A stretch of DNA of 64,000 nt from Schaalia sp. Marseille-Q2122 (GTDB taxonomy: Bacteria > Actinomycetota > Actinomycetes > Actinomycetales > Actinomycetaceae): assembly GCF_903645355.1 (NCBI RefSeq), contig NZ_CAHJXR010000007.1, positions 168,223-232,222 of the forward strand, written 5' to 3'. Each line of letters starts with the position of its first letter. The stretch's first letter is position 1. The position numbers and the translations under genes are program-made. Positions 19,306-29,724 of this stretch are shown piece after piece. Under the pieces are notes generated by a model. It did no database searches and was not told where the DNA came from. It saw only the letters and a program-made list of their open reading frames with translations.

Positions 19306-20258
19306 CTCACGAGGTAGACCCCTTCGACGACACTGAGGTCGGCGCCCTCCTCGGGGCCTCGCTGCCTCCCGTTGAGCCTCCCGCGCATGTGCGCGCCCAG
19401 ATTCTCGAGGCCATCGCCCGCACTCCTCAGGTGGAGGGCGCTGGGCAGGTGCAGGGCGCTGGGCAGGTGCAGATAAGCGAACAGTCCGCGCCAATGGGGG
19501 AACAGCCCGCGCCAATGGGTGAACAGCTCAGCGCGCCTGCGCTTTCAACTCTGCCTCAGTCGGCACCCTCACCCGCCACCGCTCAGGTGCACCCCCTTCC
19601 CGCGACTGTCGGCGCGGGAGCCTCGTCGGCCCCAATTGACGAGGCCGACGCCCAGATCCTCCCCTTGCGGCGAGCCTTCTCCGCACGCCGCATCCTGAGC
19701 GGCGTTGTGCGCGTGGCGGCGGCCTTCGCGCTGCTGGCTGCGGGCGTGGGGATTGGGCGGTGGAGCGCCATGGACTCGATGGATTCGACCATGAGCTACG
19801 CCAAGCTCAACCAGATGCAGGACGTGGCGCGCATTGAGCACACCATGGCTGACGGGCACGTTGCGACGCTGACCTGGTCTGCTGACATGGAGATGACCGC
19901 GCTGACATTACCTTCGCAGATGGAAGCGCCGGTTGGCCACACTCTGCAGGTGTGGAAGCGCATGAATGGCGTGGTGATGCCTGCGGGAACCTACGCGCCC
20001 GATCGCGGTGCGGTGTTCTCTTTCATTGACGCGATGCCTGAGCCGGGTCTGGAGGTTTTTATTACCCTCGAACCCGCGGGGGGTTCGGCTCAGCCGACGT
20101 CTAAGCCTCTGGTGGTGCTTCGGGTCTCTGAGCAGGCGATGCCGGAAACCGCGACGGACGGAGTTGAGCAGGGGGACGCTCCGGGGGACGCGAGGCGAAC
20201 CCTGCCGGTGGTCCCGCATGGGTCTGACGTTTCGGCAACCCCAGCAGTTCACATCTGA
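19302..20258 (+). CDS. rskA: Anti-sigma-K factor RskA
   Basis: 318 residues. Cytoplasmic N-terminus (DPFDDTEVGALLGASLPPVEPPAHVRAQILEAIA) should hold SigK. One membrane helix at about residues 135-150 (VRVAAAFALLAAGVGIGRW) leads to an extracytoplasmic RskA domain: ARIEHTMADGHVATLTWSADM, GHTLQVWKRMNGVVMPAGTYAPDRGAVFSF, LEVFITLEPAGGSAQPTSKPL. The cytoplasmic linker has two short tandem repeats, (V/Q)QGAGQ and (S/P)APMGEQ, absent from typical RskA. Control is probably by regulated proteolysis as for the mycobacterial protein; that is family knowledge. Confidence 0.88.
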   Translation: MTHEVDPFDDTEVGALLGASLPPVEPPAHVRAQILEAIARTPQVEGAGQVQGAGQVQISEQSAPMGEQPAPMGEQLSAPALSTLPQSAPSPATAQVHPLPATVGAGASSAPIDEADAQILPLRRAFSARRILSGVVRVAAAFALLAAGVGIGRWSAMDSMDSTMSYAKLNQMQDVARIEHTMADGHVATLTWSADMEMTALTLPSQMEAPVGHTLQVWKRMNGVVMPAGTYAPDRGAVFSFIDAMPEPGLEVFITLEPAGGSAQPTSKPLVVLRVSEQAMPETATDGVEQGDAPGDARRTLPVVPHGSDVSATPAVHI

Positions 20259-20292
20259 CGTGCGCTAGCACCTCAGTATTAAGGATTAGTCT

Positions 20293-22152
20293 GTGTTCTC
20301 ACTTGTGTTGATTGGTCTTTTGGGCGGCTTTATTACGGGTATTTCGCCGTGTATTCTGCCCGTTTTGCCGGTGATTTTCTTTTCTGGTGGCGCTCAGAGT
20401 AGTCGCTTCCAGGTGGCGGGTTCTTTGGGGACGTCCGGGCAGGGATCGGGCTCGCAGGGGATCTCCATCACGGGCCTGCCCGGCGTGGTTGGTAGCCAGG
20501 CGCCCGCAGGCGAGGCAGTTGCGGTGCGTCCGGTGTCCCGCTGGCGTCCCTACCTGGTGGTTGCTGGCCTGGTTGTCAGCTTCACCTTCTTTACGCTGCT
20601 GGGCTCGACCCTGCTGTCCCTGCTGGGGCTTCCTCAAGATTTCATCCGCTGGGCGGGCATTGTGCTGCTGACCCTGATTGGCGTGGGCATGCTGATTCCG
20701 CAGGTCATGGAGTGGATGGAAAAGCCTTTCCAACGTTTTGGCGGCTCTTCGGGCAAGCGCCCCGCTAATGGTTTCATGCTCGGCCTGGTGCTGGGCGCCG
20801 CCTACGTGCCTTGCGCTGGCCCAGTGCTGGCTGCCGTTTCGGTTGCTGGTTCGACCGGCAATATTGGTGCTGAAACCGTGGCCCTGGCGTTGTCTTTTGC
20901 CGTGGGCACGGCCCTGCCGCTACTCTTCTTCGCCCTGGCTGGCCGCCGCGTGACGGAACGTATTGCCGCCTTCCGCACTCGTCAGCGCCTGATCCGTAGC
21001 ATTGCTGGCGTGACGATGCTTGGCCTGGCTGTGGGCTTGGTCTTTAATGTGCCCGCCGTCCTTCAGCGCGTCCTGCCTGACTGGACGGGCTCCTTGCAGT
21101 CCCAGGTGAATACTTGGCTGCATGGTGAGGAGGGCACCGGCGAGTCCTGCGTGGATGGTGCTCCAGCCCTCGGCGAGTGCGGCCCTATGAAGCCCCTGGA
21201 GGGTGCGGTCGCGTGGCTGAATACGCCGTCTTCTGCCCCCGCCGACACGATGGTCACCAGTGCCGGGGCGCCCGCGCGCGCCGTCCTCGTCGATTTTTGG
21301 GCGTACTCCTGCGTGAATTGTCAGCGCACGCTGCCCATCATCCAGCAGCTTCACGAGGTCTACGGGCCGCTGGGCTTGAGCGTGGTGGGCGTCCATTCGC
21401 CTGAGTACGCCTTCGAGAAGGAGACGCGCAATGTTGAGGCAGCGGTTGGCGAGTATGGCCTGACCTTCCCCGTCGCAGTTGACTCGAATCTGGCGGTGTG
21501 GACGGCCTACGACAACCACTACTGGCCCTCCTTGTACCTGGGGGATGCGAAGGGCCAGAACCGTTACTTTAAGTACGGTGATGGTGGCAAGGGCCTGCTG
21601 GAGGCGCATATTCGCACGCTCCTGCGTGAGGCTGATCCTTCCTTGACGCTGCCGGAACCCTTGTTTGCTTCGGAGGAGGAAGAGGCCGGGCCGCGCACCA
21701 CGCACACTGTGTTGGGTAGCGAGGGCGGACGAGGCTTCGTCGATGGCGCCTTGAGTGCGGGAGCGCAAGAGTACGCTTTGCCTGCTGAGCAGAGTGTTGA
21801 CACCTTCGCCCTGTCGGGTTCGTGGGAGGTCGATGCGCGTTCGATGAAGGCCGCCGCCGATGGAGCGATTGTGCGAGTGTCCTACTACGGGACGCATGTC
21901 ACCCTCTTGACCTCTGGCGAGGGGACCGTGACCTTGCGAGGCGTTGACGGTGCTGCCGCGGGTGAGGAGAGCACGGTCCCGTTGAATGGCGCCCAAACCC
22001 CGGTGCAGCTCGCCGCCCATGAGCAGGCTGAACGTGGCGTTGTTGAGCTCGTTGTGCCTGCTGGCGTGAGCCTGCATGAGCTTGAGATCCTGGGCAATGT
22101 GTGTGGCTCGGGCCGCTGCGGCGGTGAGGGCCCCGCCTGGGCGCAGTTCTAG
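20293..22152 (+). CDS. DipZ-like protein, CcdA membrane domain plus thioredoxin-like domain (copy 2)
   Basis: 619 residues from GTG 20293. Same architecture as copy 1: [23 protein letters not shown] at the start, [19 protein letters not shown] in the membrane domain, [22 protein letters not shown] in the thioredoxin-like domain, then [20 protein letters not shown]. It lacks the Thr-rich linker of copy 1 and ends with [13 protein letters not shown], two extra cysteines at the very C-terminus that copy 1 does not have. It is the last gene of the sigK-rskA unit and is followed by a strong terminator. The two copies probably arose by duplication around the sigma factor pair. Confidence 0.88.
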   Translation: MFSLVLIGLLGGFITGISPCILPVLPVIFFSGGAQSSRFQVAGSLGTSGQGSGSQGISITGLPGVVGSQAPAGEAVAVRPVSRWRPYLVVAGLVVSFTFFTLLGSTLLSLLGLPQDFIRWAGIVLLTLIGVGMLIPQVMEWMEKPFQRFGGSSGKRPANGFMLGLVLGAAYVPCAGPVLAAVSVAGSTGNIGAETVALALSFAVGTALPLLFFALAGRRVTERIAAFRTRQRLIRSIAGVTMLGLAVGLVFNVPAVLQRVLPDWTGSLQSQVNTWLHGEEGTGESCVDGAPALGECGPMKPLEGAVAWLNTPSSAPADTMVTSAGAPARAVLVDFWAYSCVNCQRTLPIIQQLHEVYGPLGLSVVGVHSPEYAFEKETRNVEAAVGEYGLTFPVAVDSNLAVWTAYDNHYWPSLYLGDAKGQNRYFKYGDGGKGLLEAHIRTLLREADPSLTLPEPLFASEEEEAGPRTTHTVLGSEGGRGFVDGALSAGAQEYALPAEQSVDTFALSGSWEVDARSMKAAADGAIVRVSYYGTHVTLLTSGEGTVTLRGVDGAAAGEESTVPLNGAQTPVQLAAHEQAERGVVELVVPAGVSLHELEILGNVCGSGRCGGEGPAWAQF

Positions 22153-22199
22153 ATCGGGCTGAGGGGGAGGGTGTCATAAGCCTCCCTGCCTGAGCTTTT

Positions 22200-22233
22200 C
22201 CGCGAGTGGTCGCTTGTATGCGACCACTCGCGG
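22200..22233 (+). terminator. Strong intrinsic terminator after dipZ copy 2
   Basis: A perfect 14-bp stem (CCGCGAGTGGTCGC and complement) around the loop TTGTAT, followed by TGTTTTG. It closes the sigK-rskA-dipZ2 unit and separates it from the DUF262 pair. Confidence 0.9.
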
Positions 22234-22372
22234 TGTTTTGGGTGGGGTGTGGGGGAGGAGGCGGGTACCTTTGATAGTGTTGAAATGTTTCTGAGTATTC
22301 TGTGGGTCTCGCGTGAGTCCTTCCGTGCGGGGAGGACGTCAAACAGAGACAAGGATCCAAAGGAAGCTGCAC

Positions 22373-24175
22373 ATGGCACGTATGGGGTCCCGGGTTGGCG
22401 CAATACCTGTGGGGGCACTGCAAGGAGAGTTCCTTATTCCTGCCTACCAACGCGGATACAGATGGACCTCACTAGAGGTCACGCAGCTCCTCAACGACAT
22501 TGTTGAGCATCGTCGACACCGTGGACCTGAAGCCGTCTACTACCTTCAACCCATCGTCGTCAAGGCTCGTCATGCTCAACAAAGTGACATGCCGAATCGA
22601 TCCCTCCTCTGCGGTATCGAGCGTGCGCCCCTGACGGTGGAGCCGAACCCCCTATGGGAGGTCATTGACGGGCAACAACGTCTCACAACGCTTTTCCTTA
22701 TCCTCAAGTTCCTCACCCAATCCGGCCAAACCGGAAAACACGCAGAACCCGGTTTCACCCTGGATTACGAGACTCGCACGGCGTTGCGAGGCATCCTCGA
22801 TAATCCTGAGTGCACACAGGAAGCGGCGAATATCGATGAAGAACATGTAATCGGGGCCTATTGCGCGATACGAAGGTGGTTTAGTGACCACAACAGCGCA
22901 GCTCCAGACGTTTTCGACGCCCTGGAGAACCAGGTGAGAATCATCTGGTACGAACTATCCGACGGTGCAGACCCTATTGCAGCGTTCCGGCGGCTGAATA
23001 GCGGGCGGATTCCTCTGACAGATGCCGAGCTACTCAAATCCCTGCTTTTGAGCACCATTGACGCCGCAGAAGAAGGCGGCCAAGCCTTGGCCTACCAGGT
23101 TGCCAGCGAATGGGATGCTCTTGAACAAGAACTCCGAGATCCAGCGAAGTGGGCATTCATTGCTGGCACGGAGACCACTCCCACTCGAATCAGCCGCATC
23201 TTCGAGCTTTTGGTCGACCTGAAAGCAGATAAGGGGCCTTCGTCGGCGGGGCATAGAGTTTTTGAAGGTCTGCGTCATCAAGTCAGCGGCGACTGGCGTC
23301 AATTCTGGAACGATGTGAGGTCCCTGCACGCAACACTTATGGGCTGGTACAACCATCCCGAGCTCTACCACTGGATTGGCTTCCTTCGCTTCTGCTCCAA
23401 TCCAACCGACTGGACGCTACTCCTCACACAGGGCCGCGCCCGCAGTAAAACGGATTTTCGTCAGTGGGTGCGTGGACAAGTGCGCAAGACACTCGGCCTC
23501 ACACCATCGAAACTGAGAGACCTTCACTACGGGGAAAAGTCCAAGGTTCAAGACGCACTGCTTCTGATGAACATCGAAGTGACCCGGAAGTCGCTAGCTG
23601 GAAGGGGGCGCTTTCCCTTCGAACTCTATATGGCAGGTAAGTGGAGCCTTGAGCACATCCATGCTCAGAACTCGGAAGAGCTGAGCAGTCACAACGCATG
23701 GCGAACATGGCTTGAGGACCATGTGGGGCTTCTCGAAATGGTAACGGCAGGACTCGGTGGAGCTGCCGCCAATCACACTATCCTTGGTGAAACCTTCGAA
23801 GAAGTGAAGGCTGTTCTTGAGAACACTGAGATCACTGAGGAAGACTTCGATAAGGCGTCGTCGGCACTTCTTGAGGGACTCCGCGCTTTCGGCCTGGCTG
23901 GGGAAGACACTGTCCACAGCATCGATAATCTTGCGCTGCTGACGAGGGAAGTCAATAGTGCATTGAGCAACAGCGTCTTCGGAGTAAAACGCTACAAGGT
24001 GTTGCGTCATGACCGTGACGGGACCTTCATTCCGCCGTGTACGCGTCATGTGTTTTTGAAGTACTACACGCGTGACGAGGCCGCAGCGCAGTCATACTTT
24101 TGGAGTGACACTGATCGTGCGGACTATTTCGCTGCCATTGAGGAAAGCCTGCGTGATTTCCTCAAGGAAGAATAG
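22373..24175 (+). CDS. DUF262 protein with C-terminal DUF1524/HNH nuclease domain
   Basis: 600 residues; ATG 22373 with AAGGAAG at 22360-22366. N-terminal DUF262 (ParB/sulfiredoxin-like NTPase fold): PAYQRGYRW at about 25-33, VIDGQQRLTTLFLILKF at about 95-111, and FRRLNSGRIPLTDAELLKS. The C-terminal third has WSLEHIHAQNSEEL (the H of the HNH-type DUF1524) and DNLALLTREVNSALSNSVFGVKRYK, the second conserved block. The same domain pair makes up GmrSD and related type IV restriction enzymes acting on modified phage DNA. The substrate here is unknown. The second gene follows after 15 bases. GC looks lower and codon use more mixed than in the dipZ genes, hinting at transfer. Confidence 0.88.
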   Translation: MARMGSRVGAIPVGALQGEFLIPAYQRGYRWTSLEVTQLLNDIVEHRRHRGPEAVYYLQPIVVKARHAQQSDMPNRSLLCGIERAPLTVEPNPLWEVIDGQQRLTTLFLILKFLTQSGQTGKHAEPGFTLDYETRTALRGILDNPECTQEAANIDEEHVIGAYCAIRRWFSDHNSAAPDVFDALENQVRIIWYELSDGADPIAAFRRLNSGRIPLTDAELLKSLLLSTIDAAEEGGQALAYQVASEWDALEQELRDPAKWAFIAGTETTPTRISRIFELLVDLKADKGPSSAGHRVFEGLRHQVSGDWRQFWNDVRSLHATLMGWYNHPELYHWIGFLRFCSNPTDWTLLLTQGRARSKTDFRQWVRGQVRKTLGLTPSKLRDLHYGEKSKVQDALLLMNIEVTRKSLAGRGRFPFELYMAGKWSLEHIHAQNSEELSSHNAWRTWLEDHVGLLEMVTAGLGGAAANHTILGETFEEVKAVLENTEITEEDFDKASSALLEGLRAFGLAGEDTVHSIDNLALLTREVNSALSNSVFGVKRYKVLRHDRDGTFIPPCTRHVFLKYYTRDEAAAQSYFWSDTDRADYFAAIEESLRDFLKEE

Positions 24176-24190
24176 ACGGGGGCTGAGTAA

Positions 24191-26740
24191 GTGGATAGTG
24201 AGTTTCTCACCCATCGCGCAGTGTCGGGGACTGCAACGAGCTACGCAGGCCTTTTTGCTGAACGAGGTATCACACGCATCAAGATTCCCCTGTTCCAGCG
24301 GGACTACGCCCAGGGGCGAGAGGATGCCTCGGGGAACGTTGAGGCTATTCGATCCTCATTTCTCCGCGCACTGCGCGAGGCTCTCACTCCTCATTCGCCA
24401 GCTTTCGGAATGGACTCCAGGACAGCGGACGCCCTCGACCTTGATTTCATTTACGGCACGATGGAAGAGGACGGCACTTTCCTCCCTCTGGACGGCCAGC
24501 AACGGCTCACAACACTATTCCTGCTCCACTGGTTCCTTGGCGTTCGTGCAGCAAGAGATCTCTCGCATGAGAACTGCCTGCACTTCACCTACGAAACCCG
24601 TTCAAGTTCGCGGGCCTTCTGTCAAGAACTTGTCAGGAGCGAAAACCTGCCGCCACAGAACACGCCAGCATTAGCAGACTGGATCCGCGACCAAGCGTGG
24701 TTCCGCTATGGGTGGGACGAAGACCCCACTATTTCCTCGATGCTCACCATGATTAAAGCCATCGAAGAAGAGTTTGACCCACCGGGAAGAACACTCGAAA
24801 CTGACGAAGCAACGGCTCAGTGGGAACGCTTGACAGGGGATGGGGCGAAGGCGGTGACTTTCCACCTTCATATTGTTGACGACCTTCAAGACATTAACAC
24901 CCTCTATATCACCATGAATGCTCGCGGGCGAGCACTCACCGACTTTGAGAACTTCAAAGGCCACCTGCTGGGCATGCTCCATCGCGTCAAGGAAGTGGAG
25001 GCTCAAAGAGTCGAGGAGTTCTCGCGCAGGATCGATACCACCTGGAGCAATATGTTCTGGCATTACGCAAGGGATGCGGAAAGCCTTGACCAGGCGCTCC
25101 TGAAATACTGCGTCTTTGTATTGAACAATGCGTATTGGAAGCGATTCAATGCCAGCCCTCCAGATGACGTATCCGCACTTATCGAGGACCTCTTCAAGGA
25201 GGATAGTCCTGGTCGGGCTCGCACCTTTGAAGAGCTCTTCTCTGCCTTTGAAATCTGGGAAGACAGGGGGAACCTCCCACAGGACGGGGTTGCGAGTGTC
25301 CAGGACAAGCCGCGCCAGGGTGGTACCATCTTCCGCTCTCCCCTGAGCGCAGGGCACCAGCTGAACCTCGCATCAGAAAAGGAAGGCCTGAATGGCCAAC
25401 CTTCAGCCCTTCCCGTCGCTTTGTTCGACATGAGCAACGTGAAGAACGAGGGTGATCTACTTGCGGAGTTTCTTCGAGACAAGTCTCCGCACATCGACTT
25501 GCGGCTCTTGCTCTCAGCCCTCATCGAATACAGGACAGCAAACCCTGCCGTTCCTGCTCAGGAGGACGGCGCCGTCGGCCTCGTCGAACTGAGACGCCGG
25601 ATGCGCACTCTTCGCAACCTTCTCCAAGCCTTGACGAACGAACTCCATGCGGACAAGTACGGCAAGCTTCTTGAAGAAACCACGCGCTTGATCTGCGAGG
25701 GCGCACTGCAAACGAGTGCGCGGACCGCGTTCAACACTCACCAACACGAAGAAGAGCGCGAGAAGCAGGCCTTTCTCTCCGCCCACCCAGCGTGTGAGGG
25801 CGCACTGTGTGACCTTGAGGATCACGAATGGCTCCGCGGCGGGCTACGCATGTTCAGCTTGAGCGAGGACCTGCCCAGACGCGCCGGAGCGTTCTATGAG
25901 GTTTTTTCTAGCGACACAATGCGTGCTGCCTTCGCTCAAGCGTGGCTTGCCACCGCCGACTACTCCCGCAGGGACAACGGAAAGGCCTTCCAGATCGCGC
26001 CGCTCAAAGGTGATGGTCGGTGGAGAAGGCTTCTGACTCAAGACAACCGCTCCGATAGGGCGGCGGCGCGGACGGCCTTCGAATCGGTGCTTGACGAGGT
26101 TGCCGCCGGAGTGAGTATCGACGATGTTGCGCGCAGACGGGTCGAGGAGTACCTCGAGAAGAGTCGGGCGGAGGGCTGCTACAGGTGGCCGTACTACTTG
26201 CTGGCCTATGACTGTATGCGTGACGGAGCCGCAGGAGTCTATCGAACTCCGCATGGTCACATGGGCTATGAGCTCAAGATGCTTGATCATGACAATCAAA
26301 CAGTTGGGTACCGTGATCCCTACTTGGAAGCGATTGCGGAGAGCCTGCACAGTGCCGGGTACGAGGAGTACCTCGACGAGAGTCCCTATGAGCGTAAAGG
26401 CGGGTGGGAGCCTCGCTTTTTGCGCCTCAAGCGCTCGAAGATAGGGATTGCCAGTATTAATGGGGGAGTGCTGGTTGAGGTTGGTGATGCGCCGCGAAGC
26501 AGTGCAGTGATGGAGGTTCTGAAGAGCTTTCAGGGTGAGAAGCAGGCCGAGGGAGAGGGGTATCTGTTCCTCAGACTGGCGAAGGCTTGTGATTGTGATC
26601 GTGATGAGTGCACGCTGCATTGGGTTGAGAATAATGAAACGAAGTACGTTGACGGTGAAGATCGTATTGAGTGCGCCGTGACGTTTGTTAAGGCGCTCAT
26701 TGCCGCTGGCTCAGAGGCACATGATGTGAGTGCGCGGTAA
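24191..26740 (+). CDS. Large DUF262 protein, partner of the preceding DUF262/HNH gene
   Basis: 849 residues from GTG 24191. DUF262 domain in the first ~300 residues: GITRIKIPLFQRDYAQGRED, YGTMEEDGTFLPLDGQQRLTTLFLLHWFLG and LQDINTLYITMNARGRALTDFENFKGHL. No DUF1524/HNH block was found, so it may be the NTPase/sensor half while the upstream gene supplies the nuclease. The C-terminal ~450 residues are unassigned: charged helical region, then a more compact domain ending with four cysteines/histidines in ACDCDRDECTLHW that might bind metal. It ends 105 bases before ssrA. It is likely cotranscribed with its partner. Confidence 0.85.
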   Translation: MDSEFLTHRAVSGTATSYAGLFAERGITRIKIPLFQRDYAQGREDASGNVEAIRSSFLRALREALTPHSPAFGMDSRTADALDLDFIYGTMEEDGTFLPLDGQQRLTTLFLLHWFLGVRAARDLSHENCLHFTYETRSSSRAFCQELVRSENLPPQNTPALADWIRDQAWFRYGWDEDPTISSMLTMIKAIEEEFDPPGRTLETDEATAQWERLTGDGAKAVTFHLHIVDDLQDINTLYITMNARGRALTDFENFKGHLLGMLHRVKEVEAQRVEEFSRRIDTTWSNMFWHYARDAESLDQALLKYCVFVLNNAYWKRFNASPPDDVSALIEDLFKEDSPGRARTFEELFSAFEIWEDRGNLPQDGVASVQDKPRQGGTIFRSPLSAGHQLNLASEKEGLNGQPSALPVALFDMSNVKNEGDLLAEFLRDKSPHIDLRLLLSALIEYRTANPAVPAQEDGAVGLVELRRRMRTLRNLLQALTNELHADKYGKLLEETTRLICEGALQTSARTAFNTHQHEEEREKQAFLSAHPACEGALCDLEDHEWLRGGLRMFSLSEDLPRRAGAFYEVFSSDTMRAAFAQAWLATADYSRRDNGKAFQIAPLKGDGRWRRLLTQDNRSDRAAARTAFESVLDEVAAGVSIDDVARRRVEEYLEKSRAEGCYRWPYYLLAYDCMRDGAAGVYRTPHGHMGYELKMLDHDNQTVGYRDPYLEAIAESLHSAGYEEYLDESPYERKGGWEPRFLRLKRSKIGIASINGGVLVEVGDAPRSSAVMEVLKSFQGEKQAEGEGYLFLRLAKACDCDRDECTLHWVENNETKYVDGEDRIECAVTFVKALIAAGSEAHDVSAR

Positions 26741-26760
26741 CGTGGTGAGACCCCTATCTC

Positions 26761-26789
26761 TTGTGCGGGTGGGGCTGGCGGTGTACCCT
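26761..26789 (+). promoter_or_regulatory. Candidate promoter of ssrA
   Basis: TTGTGC (26761-26766) and TACCCT (26784-26789) are 17 bases apart. A leader of about 50 bases follows, with an 8-bp hairpin (ATCCGGAC...GTCCGGAT, 26804-26830 region), before the mature tmRNA 5' end, consistent with RNase P trimming. Confidence 0.5.
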
Positions 26790-26845
26790 TCTTATCCGGA
26801 CAGTTTTGCGTGAGCGAAGCGGTCCGGATGAGTGAAAACTCAATA

Positions 26846-27221
26846 GGGGATGATCGGTTTCGACGACGGTCGTCGATCGAAGGGAAGCGGGCCGAGGATG
26901 TTCGCTCAACTCGTTAACGATGCGTTCGAACCAATAGGTGCCGAACAGAATCGCACCGACTACGTTCTCGCCGCCTGATATCGCCGCGTGAACCCTTAGT
27001 CCGTCAGCCCAGGTGGTGCTCCCAGCCTGGTGTCTGGCGTCGTTCTGGGAGCCACTGGTCGCGTGCCGTGTCGATGAGCACGCTTCAACACTTAGTCGAC
27101 TGAGCCTACTGGCAGCAGGTCTGCATGACGTCAGGGGCTGAGAAATAAAACAGCAGACTGCGCCCGGAGAAGACTTCGGGGCCGGCCGTCGGACCGGGGT
27201 TCGATTCCCCGCATCTCCACC
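26846..27221 (+). ncRNA. ssrA: Transfer-messenger RNA (tmRNA, 10Sa RNA)
   Basis: The 5' end GGGGATGATCGGTTTCGAC is the hallmark of tmRNA. The 3' end has the T-arm CCGGGGTTCGATTCCCCG and CATCTCC, which pairs with the 5' GGGGATG (one G-U) to form the acceptor stem. The tag frame starts at GCC 26940 after CCAATAGGT and encodes AEQNRTDYVLAA, ending in TGA at 26976-26978; the Ala-Ala end is the usual protease signal. Several pseudoknot-like GC stems follow (27010-27100). tmRNA with SmpB (14084) rescues stalled ribosomes. The 3' CCA is incomplete (ACCT) because a mobile element joins here. Confidence 0.93.
27215..27220. other. Left attachment core (attL) of the element inserted in ssrA
   Basis: CTCCAC at the very end of ssrA is shared with 40363-40368, the right end of the foreign segment. 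A recombinase remnant reads inward from this edge. Short cores (2 to about 12 bases) are typical of serine integrases. The match is only six bases, so the exact crossover is inferred. Confidence 0.45.
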
Positions 27222-27224
27222 TGA

Positions 27225-27273
27225 GGGGGAAGTGTTGAACTCTCGCTTTCGAGCGTAGGTTCGCACTTCCCCC
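27225..27273. terminator. Hairpin terminator at the left end of the integrated element
   Basis: A 10-bp stem (GGGGGAAGTG / CACTTCCCCC) encloses an inner small hairpin (CTCG CTTT CGAG). It lies just downstream of ssrA and just past the end of the recombinase remnant on the other strand, so it probably replaces the native ssrA terminator. Confidence 0.6.
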
Positions 27274-28178
27274 GTTCTATGCCCGCTGGTCAGCGCCTCT
27301 TCGAGGTCCTCGAACTCGATGGCTGCTGTGCTGTCGTGGAAGTACGAGGCGACGACGATCTGGTCTCGCCCGATGAACACCTTGTCCACGAAGTACTCGA
27401 AGAGCTGCTCGCGAGTCTCGGGCGTGTCGATGGTCGCCTGGGCGAAGCGCCGGTAGAACGCGCCAATGCTTGCCTCGTCCTCGAACAGGGTCGCCTTGAC
27501 GTGCTCAGCCTGGATGGCGGCGTCAAGTTCATGCTTTTGCTCTTCCAGGGAACGCATGGCCTCGGCGGTGGTGTCGTTGAAAATGCCCTTGGAGATGGCC
27601 TTGACGAAGTTGGCGAGCTTGGCCTCCACGTCTGTCCGACGGGCTTCAAGTGCCTTGAGGATCTCGTCGCCGCGCCCGTGTGTCTGCTTGTAGTGGTCGG
27701 CGAGGTCCACAGCGAGTGAGGCGAGCATATCGGGCTCGGCGAGGAAAGATTCCACGATCTCCTCGACGCGTGCCTCGATCTCGTCCTTGCGCACCGTCTT
27801 CGCCGTGCACTGCTTCTTCCTCTGATTGAGGCAGTAGTAGTAGCGGTACTTCCGCCCGGTCTTCGAGGTGCCCGAGACGCCTTCCATCGGCCCGCCGCAC
27901 GTGAGGCAGTAGGCGTGGCCAGTGAGCCAGTAGTCGGGAGCGTCGTCGCCTTGCGCCGCGAGCTCAGCCTTCGTCTTCGCGCCGCGACGCTTGTTGATCG
28001 CGAACCTGCGTTGCACCTCCTCAAACACGTCGTCCTCGACGAGGCGAGGCATACCGTCCTCAATGACATAGCCGCCATAGGAGTACTCGCCGATGTAGGC
28101 GCGGTTCTTCAGGATCTTGTTCAGATTCTTCGGCGTGAAGCGGTACCCGCGAGTGGTGCGCACGCCCTGCGCGTTGAG

Positions 28179-29482
<1,304 letters not shown>

Positions 29483-29485
<3 letters not shown>

Positions 29486-29557
29486 ATCCTCCCGCATCAT
29501 CTTGAGGATTGCATCAATCCGCTCACGATCGTACTCAGCCCGGTCAGACTCAGTCAT
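29483..29557 (-). pseudogene. Start of an unknown gene truncated by the IS
   Basis: ATG at 29557 opens a 24-residue frame (TESDRAEYDRERIDAILKMMRED) whose stop TGA is the first three bases of the IS terminal repeat. It is therefore a gene start cut off by the IS. It does not match the recombinase N-terminus, showing that DNA between the two was lost. Family not recognised. Confidence 0.4.
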
Positions 29558-29724
29558 CAATGGCCCCCACTCGAAGGTCGATATCTTGACTTGTCCTCAT
29601 GCTAACGCACCCTGACGCAGATACGAACTGTCTCACCAAGCCCACCCAGGCTCAAGCGGATGGCGGACCGCGATTACTCAGGACGACGTGCGCTGGCGGG
29701 CTTCGCGGGTACGACTCCGACCAT

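Larger units (their letters stand above)
26754..28178 (-). pseudogene. Large serine recombinase, C-terminal remnant
   Basis: The fragment starts mid-gene at the IS junction (28178) with LNAQGVRTTRGYRFTPKNLNKILKNRAYIGEY, the recombinase domain (PF07508 type). A zinc-ribbon follows (CLTCGGPM...YYYCLNQRKKQC), then a coiled-coil and a beta-rich end. The N-terminal resolvase domain with the catalytic serine is gone. No stop occurs at the element edge: the frame runs antisense through ssrA (DAGNRTPVRRPAPKSS is the reversed tmRNA 3' end) to a stop at 26754. The recognisable protein ends near 27226. Such integrases insert at tRNA/tmRNA ends. It is dead because its catalytic half was removed together with IS insertion. 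Confidence 0.85.

Noticed and set aside
22270..22305. TTGATA...TATTCT as promoter for the DUF262 pair
   Set aside because: The spacing of about 19 bases is too long for confidence; not listed as a feature.
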